A stretch of DNA of 64,000 nucleotides from Amycolatopsis cihanbeyliensis. Lineage in GTDB: Bacteria; Actinomycetota; Actinomycetes; Mycobacteriales; Pseudonocardiaceae. Positions 44,565 through 53,574 of the stretch are shown one piece after another. Made by a program: the position numbers and the translations under genes. The stretch covers positions 4,928,501 to 4,992,500 of the forward strand of contig NZ_VFML01000001.1 in assembly GCF_006715045.1 (NCBI RefSeq). Reading direction: 5' to 3'. The notes under the pieces are model-generated. The model had not been told where the DNA came from, did no database searches, and saw nothing but the letters and a program-made list of their open reading frames with translations. Position 1 is the stretch's first letter, and each line of letters opens with the position of its first letter.

Positions 44565-45548
44565 ATGAGCAGAATCGGGACCCGGATCGCATCCGTACTC
44601 GGCGGTTTCGCGCTCGCGGTCGCGCTGGCGCCGGCCGGGCAGGCGCAGGCGGTACATGTGGAACCGGCGGGGCAGTCGGCACCGTATGTCGACATCACCA
44701 TGCCGGAGCCCTCCCTTGCCGAGATCGCGCGGGAGACCGGGCACAAGACGTTCACGCTCGCCTTCGCGCTCGGCGACCACTCCGGCTGCAACCCCTCGTG
44801 GGGTGGCACGATCCCGCTGGACGACGAGCGGATCCTGAACGACATCCGCGAACTGCGGGCCATGGGCGGCGAGGTGATCGTGGCGACCGGCGGCGCCGTC
44901 GGGCCGTACCTGGAGCACACCTGCCGCTCGGCGGACGCGCTCACCGCCGCGTACCGGACCATCCTGGACACGGTGGGCACCAACCACCTCGACGTGGACG
45001 TCGAGGCCGCCATCCCGCACGACATGGTGAACACCGCGCTGGCGGGGTTGCAGGCTGAGCGGGGTACCAGTGTCAGCTACACCCTGCGGGTGCAGGGCGA
45101 CGACTACGGCCTCGACCCGTACTCGGTTTCGGTGCTGCGCAGCGCCGCCACACACGGGGTGGACGTGCTGGTCAACCCGATGACGATGGAGTTCGGCACC
45201 TCCCGGTCGAACTGGGGTGACGCGGTGATCGCCGCCGCGGAGAGCGTGCTCGGCCAGATGCGGGGCATCTGGCCGGACCGTGCCGATGCCGAGCTCAAGC
45301 GCGGGCTCGGGGTCACGCCGATGATCGGGCGCAACTTCAACGGCAAGATCTTCCGGCAGGCGGACGCGAACAAGCTGGTGGACTGGGCCCGGGCGAACCA
45401 GATCGGCCTGCTCGCCTTCTGGTCGGTGGGTCGGGACAACGGTTCGTGCCCCGGCGGCGGCGTCTCCCCGACCTGCAGCAGCATCGCCCAGTCGGAGTAC
45501 GAGTTCACCAACATCTTCAGCCGCTTCCCGGCCCGCAGCTCTTATTGA
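44565..45548 (+). CDS. secreted GH18-family glycoside hydrolase (chitinase-like)
   Basis: 327 residues. Signal peptide at 1-29 (LGGFALAVALAPAGQAQA). The GH18 catalytic box is visible as D143-V-D145-V-E147, with E147 the acid/base, preceded by GGEVIVATGGAVG, the usual second beta-strand motif. A short chitinase-like barrel of about 290 residues without carbohydrate-binding modules. It probably cleaves chitin-like or peptidoglycan-like GlcNAc polymers outside the cell. ATG 44565 is chosen (GGTGAG before it); the frame opens at GTG 44553. Confidence 0.85.
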   Translation: MSRIGTRIASVLGGFALAVALAPAGQAQAVHVEPAGQSAPYVDITMPEPSLAEIARETGHKTFTLAFALGDHSGCNPSWGGTIPLDDERILNDIRELRAMGGEVIVATGGAVGPYLEHTCRSADALTAAYRTILDTVGTNHLDVDVEAAIPHDMVNTALAGLQAERGTSVSYTLRVQGDDYGLDPYSVSVLRSAATHGVDVLVNPMTMEFGTSRSNWGDAVIAAAESVLGQMRGIWPDRADAELKRGLGVTPMIGRNFNGKIFRQADANKLVDWARANQIGLLAFWSVGRDNGSCPGGGVSPTCSSIAQSEYEFTNIFSRFPARSSY

Positions 45549-45561
45549 CTGTACGCGAACA

Positions 45562-45670
45562 GCAAACTCACCCGCGTGAGCGGCAAACACGCCGGGGCTC
45601 GGCGTGTTTGCCGTCTGCGTAGGCGTGTTTGCTTCCCACGCGCACGCGTTGGCTGTTTGCGGACGGCCAA
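45562..45670. repeat. 21-bp repeat array with inverted units and a perfect hairpin
   Basis: Two units run on the minus strand (from 45590 and 45569 leftwards), then units on the plus strand start at 45604, 45625 and 45646, exactly 21 nt apart. The opposed units form CGGCAAACACGCC (45581-45593) / GGCGTGTTTGCCG (45601-45613), a perfect 13-bp stem with a 7-nt loop that could serve as terminator in both directions. The array fills the gap between the convergent GH18 and GT4 genes. It shares its unit with arrays at 35.5 and 62.7 kb. Confidence 0.88.
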
Positions 45671-46801
45671 CTAGCGGCCTGCGGCGGTGCGATAGGCGCC
45701 GACGGTGAGTTCGGCGCAGCGTCGCCAGGTGAAACCGGCGGCGTGCGCGCGGCGCTTGGCCGAGGCGGAGGCGAGGTGTACCTCGCCGACGGCGGCGCGC
45801 AGGGCCTCGGCCAGCGCGCCCTCCTCGCCGTACGGCACCAGGGTGGCGTGGCCGTCGGCGACCTCGCGCAGGGCCGGGATGTCCGAGCACACCACCGGCA
45901 CGTCGCAGGCCATGGCCTCCAGCACCGGGAGCCCGAACCCCTCGTCCCTGGACGGCAGCACCAGCGCGGCCGCGCCCGCGACCACCCCGCGCAGGTCCAC
46001 TTCGGACAGGTAACCCAGGTGCAGCGTGCGGTCCGACGGCTGGTGCGGCCCGGGGCCCGCGAACACCAGCGGTGGCAGGTCCGGTGCGGCGGCGTGGGCG
46101 CGGCGCAGCCAGTCCAGCCCCTTGCGCGGCCCCGCGGCGCCGACGAACAGCAGGTACCGGGCGGGCAGGCCGATCCGCTCGCGCAGGTCCTCGCCGGGCG
46201 GGCGTCCGGTGAACCAGGCCGGGTCCACCCCGAGTGGGGTGACCACGATCTTCTCCCGGTCCACGTCCAGGCGATCGGCCACCGCGTCGGCCACGGCCGC
46301 GGTGGGGGTGCAGATCGCCTTCGCCCGCGCCGCGCCCTTGCGCACCAGGGCGGGCACCTCCCGGTCGCTCGGCGCCAGCTCCTGCGGGGCATCCAGGAAG
46401 GCGAGGTCGTGGATGGTCAGCACCCCTGCGGCGCGCAGGCTCGGTGGCAGCACGAAGTTCGTTCCGTGTACGACATCGCTGCGCCCGGCGAACAGCTCCA
46501 CCGGCGGGAAGTTCGAGCGCAGCCACGCCCTGCGCAGCGCCCGCGCGGCCACCGGCATCCCGCGGGCGCGCATCCCGTGCGGCAGCACCGAACGCAGCCG
46601 GCGCCAGCCGCGCAGGGTGAACGCGACGGCCCGAGTGTCCACACCGGACAACGAGGCGAGCTCCTCGGACAGCGAGGCCGTGTACCGGCCGACCCCGGTC
46701 CGGTCACCGAGTAGCGGAGTGCCGTCCAGCAGCACCCGGAGCGGGCGGTCAGCCAGATCAGTCAGGTCAGCCGGGTCAGCGGGGTCAGCGGGGTCAGCCA
46801 T
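45671..46801 (-). CDS. GT4-family glycosyltransferase with tandem-repeat N-terminus
   Basis: 376 residues, ATG 46801. After the repeat-like N-terminal (ADP)n(ADL) tail, the enzyme begins LRVLLDGTPLLGDRTGVGRY, and the C-terminal half has GAAGPRKGLDWL and SRDEGFGLPVLEAMACD (E-x7-E). This subtype resembles the mannosyl/rhamnosyl GT4s with the RYTASL opening. Its start overlaps the fused GT2-GT4 gene by 8 nt. A 9-bp tandem repeat (GCTGACCCC type) makes its first 15 residues. Confidence 0.83.
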   Translation of the reverse strand: MADPADPADPADLTDLADRPLRVLLDGTPLLGDRTGVGRYTASLSEELASLSGVDTRAVAFTLRGWRRLRSVLPHGMRARGMPVAARALRRAWLRSNFPPVELFAGRSDVVHGTNFVLPPSLRAAGVLTIHDLAFLDAPQELAPSDREVPALVRKGAARAKAICTPTAAVADAVADRLDVDREKIVVTPLGVDPAWFTGRPPGEDLRERIGLPARYLLFVGAAGPRKGLDWLRRAHAAAPDLPPLVFAGPGPHQPSDRTLHLGYLSEVDLRGVVAGAAALVLPSRDEGFGLPVLEAMACDVPVVCSDIPALREVADGHATLVPYGEEGALAEALRAAVGEVHLASASAKRRAHAAGFTWRRCAELTVGAYRTAAGR

Positions 46802-49325
46802 TGCCGGTTCGCCGCCCGCCGAGCCTGCTCCTGGCAAGCCGCAGGGCCCGGCCGCCGACTCGCCGGACCAGCTCCCGTGGACCGCCCTCGGCAAGGTACT
46901 CCCGCACCAGCGCCACGTCCCTGCGCAGCAGTTCCTTGCCACGCGCGGGGTCCGTGGTCGCCAGGTGCTCCGCCCCCGGCAGCCGGTCGGCGGCGGGGCG
47001 CGGGTCCCGGCAGAACTCCACCAGCGGATCCAGCACCCGCGGCCAGGTGAACCGCTCGGCGACCAGCCGGATGCGCTCCACGCACGCGGCCGCGAACTCG
47101 GTGTCGTAGAGCGACTTCTCCAGCGCCTCGGCCAGCGCGTCGACGTCCTCGGCCGGTACCACCACCCCCAGCCGTTCGGTGCGCACCAGGTCGGCCATGG
47201 CGTCCCCGTCGGTGGTGACGATCGGCAGCCCGGCCCACAGGTAGTCCAGCACCCTGGTGCGGAACGCGAAGGTGGTCTCCACGTGCTCGAAATGCGTGGT
47301 CACCCCGCAGTCGGCGTCCAGAAGCCAGTTCTGCCGCTCCTCGTAGGGCACCCAGTGCTCGTTGAAGAACACGTGCTTGCCGGTCAGCCCGAGCGAGTCG
47401 GCCAGCCGCGCGGTCTGCGCGCCGATGCTCATCTCGGTGACCTCCGGATTGGGATGCCGCATCCCGAGGAACACCAGCCGGACGTCCCCGCGGCGCTCGC
47501 GCAGCCGGTCGATCGCGCGCACCAGGGTCAGCGGGTCGAACCAGCTGTACACCCCGCCCGCCCAGAGCACGACGTGATCGGTCTCGGAGATGTTCAGCGT
47601 GGCGCGCAGCCCGGGCCCCGTGCGTTGCGGCGCACGCTCGGGCAGCCCGAAGGGCACCACCGCGAGCAGGGACTGCGTGGTGGGGTCGGCGTCGTACAGC
47701 CGGGGGGACAGCCTGCCGAGCGCGGCGAGGTGGCCGAGCCAGAAATGCCGCTGCCGCTCCGAGGCGCACAGGAAGAAGTCCCCGCGTTCCAACTGCGCGT
47801 CCAGCACCCTGGTGACGCCGGCCAGGTCCGCGGCCCGCCGGTCGTCGGCCGCGTCCTTGCCCTGCTCGAGCAGCTCCAGGTGCATCGGGTCGTACAGGTC
47901 GCAGACCACGAGCTTGTGCCGGTGCTGCTTGTTCAGCGCGGGCGCCATCTCCAGCACGTGGCCCTGCAGGATGACGATCTCGGCCCACTCGATCGGCTCG
48001 GCGAGGTCGCGCCTGCGCGCGGCGGAGACCTGGAACGGTGCGGGCGGCGGATCGGCCACCGGGTTGACGGTGACCAGCCGGACCTCGTGTTCGGCCGCCA
48101 GCACCGAGGCGATGTTCCAGGCCCGGATGGCCGGGCCCGCCATCCGCTCGGTCAGCGAGTCGCCGGTGAGCACCAGCACCCTGCGCCGCCTGCCGAAGGC
48201 GTCCTCGATGCCGAACGCCTCGGTCAGCACGTCATGCGCCGCGAGGTAGCGGGGCAGCGGATAGGCGGGCTCGAGCGCCTTGCGCAGCAACGGGATCAGG
48301 TCGGCGTCGGTACGCACCCGCGCCGCCTGCTCCACCGCGCGGGACTCGGCCAGCGCGGGCAACAGCTCGACGAACTGGTCCATCGCCAGCAGCCCGGCGA
48401 GCGTGCCGCGCGGCACCGGGACCGGGTCGGTCTCGATCGGACCGACGCCGCGCTGCAGGTCCAGCCGGGTCGGGTCCAGCTCGCCCCGGGCGGTGGCCCG
48501 GCGCGCGGTGAGCGCCAGCGCGGCGGGCAGCGCGCTGGCCAGCGTCTCGGCGGAGAGGTTCTTGTACATGGCGGCCAGCGCGTTGCGCTCCAGCAGGAAG
48601 GTCTCCCGCCCGGTGTCCGGCGCGTCCAGTTCGGCCATCGTGGCGTGGTGCCGGTGGTAGGCGATCGAGGTGGGCACGTACCGCACCCGCCAGCCGCGCA
48701 GGTTGAGCCGCCAGCCCAGGTCCACGTCCTCGTAGAACATGAAGAAGCGCTCGTCGAACCCGCCGAGCTCGGCGAACACCCCGGCCCGCACGAACAGCGC
48801 CGAGCCGGTGCCGAACAGCACGTCCTTGGCCGCGTCGTGCTCGGCGGCGGGCAGGTCGGCCAGCCGGGTACCGGCGTGCCGCTTGTAGCCCATACCGAAC
48901 CAGGTCAGGCCGGCGTCCACGAAGTCCGCGGACTCGCCCTCCCAGTCCAGCACCTTGCTGGCCACCGCGGCGACACCCGGTTCGGCGCGCAGCACCGACA
49001 CGGCGGCGCGGGCCCAGGCGCGATGCGGCCGGGCGTCGTTGTTCAGGAACGCCAGCACGGTGCCCCGCGCGTGCCGGGCGCCCAGGTTGCAGCCGCCTGC
49101 GAAACCCCGGTTCTCGCTCGACTCCACGATCCGCACCCCGGGCACGGCCTCCCGGATCCGCCGCACGTCGTCCCCGCCGGAGGCGTTGTCCACGCAGACG
49201 AGGTCCAGCCGCGGGTAGTCCAGCTCGGTGGTCAGGGCGTGCAGGCAGGTGATGGTGTCGTCGGCGCCGCGGTAGTTCACCACGATCACCGAGACGACCG
49301 GCTGGTTCGGATCCCCCTTGGCCAC
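46794..49325 (-). CDS. two-domain GT2-GT4 fusion glycosyltransferase
   Basis: 843 residues from GTG 49325 (AAGGAG before it). Residues about 10-300 are GT2 (VSVIVVNYRGADDTI, LNNDARPH with D-x-D-type acids, FYEDVDLGWRL). Residues about 390-800 are GT4-like (RRRRVLVLTGDSLTERMAGPAIR, LWAGGVYSWFDPLTLVRAI, EHVETTFAFRTRVLDYLWAG). One protein may thus add two successive sugars. Such fusions are known in rhamnan and other cell-wall clusters of Actinobacteria. Substrates unknown. It ends 8 nt inside the next gene. Confidence 0.85.
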   Translation of the reverse strand: MAKGDPNQPVVSVIVVNYRGADDTITCLHALTTELDYPRLDLVCVDNASGGDDVRRIREAVPGVRIVESSENRGFAGGCNLGARHARGTVLAFLNNDARPHRAWARAAVSVLRAEPGVAAVASKVLDWEGESADFVDAGLTWFGMGYKRHAGTRLADLPAAEHDAAKDVLFGTGSALFVRAGVFAELGGFDERFFMFYEDVDLGWRLNLRGWRVRYVPTSIAYHRHHATMAELDAPDTGRETFLLERNALAAMYKNLSAETLASALPAALALTARRATARGELDPTRLDLQRGVGPIETDPVPVPRGTLAGLLAMDQFVELLPALAESRAVEQAARVRTDADLIPLLRKALEPAYPLPRYLAAHDVLTEAFGIEDAFGRRRRVLVLTGDSLTERMAGPAIRAWNIASVLAAEHEVRLVTVNPVADPPPAPFQVSAARRRDLAEPIEWAEIVILQGHVLEMAPALNKQHRHKLVVCDLYDPMHLELLEQGKDAADDRRAADLAGVTRVLDAQLERGDFFLCASERQRHFWLGHLAALGRLSPRLYDADPTTQSLLAVVPFGLPERAPQRTGPGLRATLNISETDHVVLWAGGVYSWFDPLTLVRAIDRLRERRGDVRLVFLGMRHPNPEVTEMSIGAQTARLADSLGLTGKHVFFNEHWVPYEERQNWLLDADCGVTTHFEHVETTFAFRTRVLDYLWAGLPIVTTDGDAMADLVRTERLGVVVPAEDVDALAEALEKSLYDTEFAAACVERIRLVAERFTWPRVLDPLVEFCRDPRPAADRLPGAEHLATTDPARGKELLRRDVALVREYLAEGGPRELVRRVGGRALRLARSRLGGRRTGNG

Positions 49326-49361
49326 CGCGCAACTCCTTAACATTCGCGCCGGTGCGCCAGC

Positions 49362-50288
49362 TTAACGGCCGGCCCATTCCCGCCAGACCTCGCCTCGGTC
49401 CAGCACGGCGCGGGCGCCGATCGCCCGCCGGGCCAGCAGGGTCGCGGGCAGCCGGGCGAGCACCTCCGCCAGCACCCGGCAGCGCAGCCCGGCCCGGAAG
49501 TTGGCCGCGGCCGGCCGGTCCCCGCGCAGCGGCAGCACCGCGGTGAGCGCGGTGAACCGGGTGAGCTGGGTCAGTGCCACCCGCGCCGGGGCGCAGCGCA
49601 GCAGCGTGAGCAACCGGTTGCGCTCGTTCCACCGGTGGAAGGACGGCGAACCGGGCCGGGTGCTGGCACCGTGCCGGTGCCGCGCCACCGCCCGCTCCCG
49701 TACCCCGATTCGCCACCCGGCCAGCCGCAGCCGCCAGGCCGTGTCGGTGTCCTCGTAGTAGCAGAAGAAGCTCGCCGGGACGCCGCCGGCGGCGCGCAGG
49801 GCCGCGGTGCGCAGCAGTACCGCCCCGCCGCAGAAGCCGAACGCCTGCCCGCCGGCGGCGGTGCGGTCGGCGCCGTGCCCGTCCGCGGTGAGCCGCACGC
49901 CCACCGACTGCGGGCTTCCGCCGGCGCGCTCCAGCCGGCAACCCACCGCGGCGAGGTCGGGCTCGGCCAGCAGCGCGTCCTCCAGCAGCCCGAGCCAGTC
50001 CGGCCGCGGGGCGGCGTCGTCGTTCAGCCAGGCCACCAGTGGCGTGTCCACAGCGGACAACCCGGCCGCGATCCCGCCCGCGTACCCGGCGTTACGGGGC
50101 AGCCGGAGCACCTCGGGGGCCGAGGGATGCGCGGCGAGCAGCTCGGCGGTGCCGTCGTCGGACGCGTTGTCGACCACCAGGATCCGATGTGGACGATCCT
50201 GCGTCGCCAGCGCGTCCAGGCACTCGCCGAGGTGACCTACGCCACGCCAGGTGACGACGAGGACCGTCGTGGTGGCGGGTGCGGGCAC
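49362..50288 (-). CDS. GT2-family glycosyltransferase
   Basis: 308 residues. TTVLVVTWRGVGHLGECLDAL, ILVVDNASDDGTAELL, WLNDDAAPRPDWL (acidic nucleotide-sugar site) and FCYYEDTDTAWRLRLAGWR (late Glu-Asp motif) are typical of the rhamnosyltransferase-like GT2s. GTG 50288. It lies 13 bp from the divergent GT4 gene at 50302 and 36 bp before the fused GT2-GT4 gene on the same strand, which it probably precedes in one operon. Confidence 0.85.
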   Translation of the reverse strand: MPAPATTTVLVVTWRGVGHLGECLDALATQDRPHRILVVDNASDDGTAELLAAHPSAPEVLRLPRNAGYAGGIAAGLSAVDTPLVAWLNDDAAPRPDWLGLLEDALLAEPDLAAVGCRLERAGGSPQSVGVRLTADGHGADRTAAGGQAFGFCGGAVLLRTAALRAAGGVPASFFCYYEDTDTAWRLRLAGWRIGVRERAVARHRHGASTRPGSPSFHRWNERNRLLTLLRCAPARVALTQLTRFTALTAVLPLRGDRPAAANFRAGLRCRVLAEVLARLPATLLARRAIGARAVLDRGEVWREWAGR

Positions 50289-50301
50289 GCCGAGCAGAAT
50301 A

Positions 50302-51384
50302 GTGCCCGTGCCCGAGTTGGTCGTGATCGCCGAGCAGTTACTCGCGCCGGTTCCCGGTGGTACCGGCCGCTACACCGGCGAGCTGTTGCGCGCGCTCGCC
50401 GAGACCACCCCGGACGGCTGGCGGCTGACCAGCGTGGTCGCCAGGCATGCCGAGGTGGGCCCGGCCCGGCGGGCGGGCGTGCGGGGGCCCCGGGTGTTGC
50501 CGCTGCCGCCACGCGCGCTGGTCGCCGCCTGGCAGGCCGGGCTGCCGCTGTGGCCGGGCGGGGACGCGGTGCACGCTCCGACCCCGCTGGCGCCGCCGCG
50601 CTCGGGCCGCCGGACTCTCTCGGTGACCGTGCACGACACCGTCCCGTGGACGCATCCGGAGACGCTCACCCGCCGCGGGGTCTCCTGGCACCGGTCGATG
50701 ATCACCAGGGCCACCCGCAGGGCGGACGCGGTGGTCGTGCCCACCGAGGCGGTCGCCGCGGGCCTGGCCGCGTACGCCCCGGGCCCGGCGCCGGTGCGGG
50801 TGGTCGGGCACGGGGTCGCCCCGGTGCTGACCGGGGCCGAGGCCGCCGACCTCGACCTGCCGCGGCGCTACGTGCTCGCCGTCGGCACGCTGGAGCCACG
50901 CAAAGGGATCGACGTGCTGATCCAGGCGGTGGCCGGGCTCGACTCGGTCCCGCTGGTGCTGGTCGGGCAGCCGGGCTGGGGCGGACTCGATCCGCGGGCA
51001 CTGGCCGAGGAGCACGGCCTGCCGGAGCACCGGCTGCGGGTGCTGGGCAGGCTGTCCGACGCCGAGCTGGCGCAGGCGCTGCGGCGGGCGAGCGTGCTCG
51101 CCGCGCCGAGCCTCGCCGAGGGGTTCGGCCTGCCGGTGCTGGAGGCGATGGCCTGCGGGGTGCCGGTGGTGCACTCGGACGTCGCGGCGCTGGTGGAGGT
51201 CGCCGGTGCGGCCGGGATCACGGTGCCGAGGGCGGACCCGGCCGCGCTCACCGGCGCCCTGCGTTCGGTGCTCGAGGAACCGGGGCTCGCCCCGCGGCTG
51301 GGTGCGGCCGGGCGAGCCCGGGCCGAGCGTTTCTCCTGGCAGCGGGCCGCCGAGGCGATCTGGAGCATCCATCAGGACCGGTGA
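50302..51384 (+). CDS. GT4-family glycosyltransferase
   Basis: 360 residues. N-terminal PVPGGTGRYTGELLRAL (donor-loop glycines), then TVHDTVPWTHPE, GTLEPRKGIDVLIQA and SLAEGFGLPVLEAMACG (E-x7-E). It is a paralogue of the next gene and of the GT4 at 45671. GTG 50302 (or 50308) is chosen; it diverges from the GT2 gene 13 bp away, so a shared promoter region this short is remarkable. Donor unknown. Confidence 0.84.
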   Translation: MPVPELVVIAEQLLAPVPGGTGRYTGELLRALAETTPDGWRLTSVVARHAEVGPARRAGVRGPRVLPLPPRALVAAWQAGLPLWPGGDAVHAPTPLAPPRSGRRTLSVTVHDTVPWTHPETLTRRGVSWHRSMITRATRRADAVVVPTEAVAAGLAAYAPGPAPVRVVGHGVAPVLTGAEAADLDLPRRYVLAVGTLEPRKGIDVLIQAVAGLDSVPLVLVGQPGWGGLDPRALAEEHGLPEHRLRVLGRLSDAELAQALRRASVLAAPSLAEGFGLPVLEAMACGVPVVHSDVAALVEVAGAAGITVPRADPAALTGALRSVLEEPGLAPRLGAAGRARAERFSWQRAAEAIWSIHQDR

Positions 51385-51443
51385 GAAAACCCAGTTTTCC
51401 GGTTCCGGAACAACGCCGAGCCGATCAGTCGTACCCTGCTCGC

Positions 51444-52595
51444 GTGGCAGCCGAACCACGAGTGTTGATCGACGCGACAGCCGTGCCCGCGGACCGGGGC
51501 GGCGTCGGTCGCTACGTCGACTCACTCGTCGCCGCCCTTGACCAGGACGGCGCGCGGCTGACGGTCGCCTGCCAGCCGAGGGACGCCGGGCTCTACACCG
51601 AGCTCGCCCCGCGGTCCAGGGTGGTCGGTGCGCCGGAGGCGACCGCGACCAGGACGGCCCGGCTGACCTGGGAGCAGACCAGCCTGCCGATGCTGGTGCG
51701 CAGGCTGAACGTGGACGTGGTGCACTCCCCGCACTACACGATGCCGCTGGCCAGCCCGGCCGCTTCGGTGGTCACCCTGCACGACGCGACCTTCTTCACC
51801 GACGCCGTGCTGCACGCCGGGGTGAAGGCGCGTTTCTTCCGCGCCTGGACGGTGGCCGCGTTGCGCAGGGCCTCGGTGTGCGTGGTCCCGAGCGTGGCGA
51901 CGGCGAGCGAGCTGGCCAGGCTGGTCCCCGCGGGGGAGAGCCGGATGGAGATCATCCAGCACGGGGTCGAGGAGGCACGGTTCCACCCGCCCTCCCCGGA
52001 GGAGGTGCGCGCGGCCCGGGATGCCGTCGGCCTCGGCGACACCCCCTACGTGGCGTTCCTCGGCGCGCTCGAACCACGCAAGAACGTACCCGCGCTGATC
52101 CGCGGCTTCGCGCACGCGGTGGCGGGCAGGCCGAATCCGCCCGCGCTGGTGCTGGCCGGGCAGCCCGGCTGGGACAGCCAGGTGGAGAAGGCCCTCGACG
52201 CCGTGCCGCACCGGCTGCGGGTGATCCGGGCTGGCTACCTGCCGTTCGACACCCTCGCCGGGTTCCTCGGCGGGGCGGAGCTGGTGGCGTACCCCAGCCT
52301 CGGCGAGGGGTTCGGGCTGCCGGTGCTGGAGGCGATGGCCTGCGGTGCCTGCGTGCTCACCACCCGCAGGCTGTCCCTGCCCGAGGTCGGCGGGGACGCG
52401 GTGGCCTACTGCGGGGTCGGCGCGGGGGACGTGGCGGTGGCCATGGCCGAGCTGCTGGACGACGCCCCGCGGCGGGCCGCGCTGGCCGCGGCGGCGCAGC
52501 GCAGGGCCAAGGAGTTCTCCTGGGCGACCACCGCCGAGCGGCACCGGGAGGCCTACGCCATGGCCGCGGCGGGCCACCGGCGTCGCCGCGGGTAA
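51444..52595 (+). CDS. GT4-family glycosyltransferase
   Basis: 383 residues. VLIDATAVPADRGGVGRYVDSLVAAL, VTLHDATFFTD, GALEPRKNVPALIRGF and SLGEGFGLPVLEAMACGACVLTT mark a GT4 of the mannosyl/rhamnosyl type, with the E-x7-E pair. GTG 51444; the longer frame upstream covers other genes and is not used. It precedes wbbL by 18 nt and is probably co-transcribed with it. Confidence 0.85.
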   Translation: MAAEPRVLIDATAVPADRGGVGRYVDSLVAALDQDGARLTVACQPRDAGLYTELAPRSRVVGAPEATATRTARLTWEQTSLPMLVRRLNVDVVHSPHYTMPLASPAASVVTLHDATFFTDAVLHAGVKARFFRAWTVAALRRASVCVVPSVATASELARLVPAGESRMEIIQHGVEEARFHPPSPEEVRAARDAVGLGDTPYVAFLGALEPRKNVPALIRGFAHAVAGRPNPPALVLAGQPGWDSQVEKALDAVPHRLRVIRAGYLPFDTLAGFLGGAELVAYPSLGEGFGLPVLEAMACGACVLTTRRLSLPEVGGDAVAYCGVGAGDVAVAMAELLDDAPRRAALAAAAQRRAKEFSWATTAERHREAYAMAAAGHRRRRG

Positions 52596-52613
52596 CGGGT
52601 GCAGAATGTCCGG

Positions 52614-53480
52614 GTGACCGAGAGCAACAGGGCGTACGGCGACGAGCTTGCCGTGGTGGTCGTGACCTACTTCCCCGGCGAGACCCTCGAGCGTTTCCTG
52701 GACACGCTGGAGAAGGCCACCACTCGCCGGGTGCGGGTGGTGCTCGCCGACAACTCCTCGACCGATGGCGCCCCGGAGCGGGCCGCCGAACGGGAGAACG
52801 TGCGGTTGCTGCCGATGGGGGGCAACCTCGGCTACGGCACCGCGGCCAACCGCGGGGTGGCCGCACTCGGCCCGGAGTTCGGCTGGGTGGTGGTGGCCAA
52901 CGCCGATCTGGAGTGGGAGCAGGGTGCACTGGACGCCCTGCTGGAGGTGGCGGACCGCCGGCCGCGGGGCGGTGCGTTCGGGCCGCTGATCCGGGAGCCG
53001 GACGGCACCGTCTACCCCTCCGCGCGGTTGCTGCCCGCGCTGGGGCGCGGGGTGGGGCATGCGGTGTTCGGCAAGGTGTGGAAGGGCAACCCGTGGACCC
53101 GCGCCTACCGGCAGGAGCGCGGGGAACCCACCGAGCGGGTGGCGGGCTGGCTATCCGGTTCCTGCCAGCTGCTGCGGCGGGAGGCGTTCGCGGCGGTCGG
53201 CGGGTTCGACGAGCGCTACTTCATGTACTTCGAGGACGTGGACCTCGGGGATCGGTTGGGGCAGGCGGGCTGGCGCAACGTCTACGCTCCCTCGGCGGCC
53301 GTGATGCACATCGGCGGGCATGCCACGGCGCGGGCCCCCGCGAAGATGCTGGCCGTGCACCACGACAGCGCGTACCGCTACCTCGCCGACCGGCACCGGG
53401 GCCTCGCCTGGAAGCCCGTGCTGGCCGCGATCCGCGCCGGCCTGACGCTGCGCCTGAAGCTCTCCACCCTGCGCCGCTAG
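52614..53480 (+). CDS. wbbL: rhamnosyltransferase of the arabinogalactan linker
   Basis: 288 residues. VVVVTYFPGETLERFL, LADNSSTDGAPERA, NLGYGTAANRG, GPLIREPDGTVYPSAR and GGFDERYFMYFEDVDLGDRLGQAGW follow M. tuberculosis WbbL closely (from memory). WbbL adds rhamnose to decaprenyl-PP-GlcNAc, the linker of arabinogalactan to peptidoglycan, with dTDP-rhamnose from RmlD. GTG 52614 (52599 possible). manB follows on the same strand after one divergent gene, as the order wbbL-manB suggests. Confidence 0.88.
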   Translation: MTESNRAYGDELAVVVVTYFPGETLERFLDTLEKATTRRVRVVLADNSSTDGAPERAAERENVRLLPMGGNLGYGTAANRGVAALGPEFGWVVVANADLEWEQGALDALLEVADRRPRGGAFGPLIREPDGTVYPSARLLPALGRGVGHAVFGKVWKGNPWTRAYRQERGEPTERVAGWLSGSCQLLRREAFAAVGGFDERYFMYFEDVDLGDRLGQAGWRNVYAPSAAVMHIGGHATARAPAKMLAVHHDSAYRYLADRHRGLAWKPVLAAIRAGLTLRLKLSTLRR

Positions 53481-53495
53481 CCTGTGTTGAAGTAA

Positions 53496-53525
53496 GGCGC
53501 GCTGGCCTTCGGCCGAGAGCGCGCC
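53496..53525. terminator. hairpin after wbbL
   Basis: GGCGCGCT (53496-53503) and AGCGCGCC (53518-53525) pair perfectly; within them GGCC-TTC-GGCC pairs again, leaving a 3-nt bulge. It lies 16 nt after the wbbL stop and also before the end of the convergent gene at 53575. Confidence 0.6.
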
Positions 53526-53574
53526 CCCGCATCACCTTGTGCAGGCACCTTCCTGAACAGCTCCTGGCCCGCGG

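Noticed and set aside
46026..49340. 1104-codon plus-strand frame
   Set aside because: Antisense to the GT4 and fused GT2-GT4 genes, whose motifs are complete; a high-GC shadow.
49635..51443. long upstream extension of the GT4 frame ending at 52595
   Set aside because: The extension crosses the divergent GT2 gene and another GT4 in wrong frames; GTG 51444 gives the normal family start.
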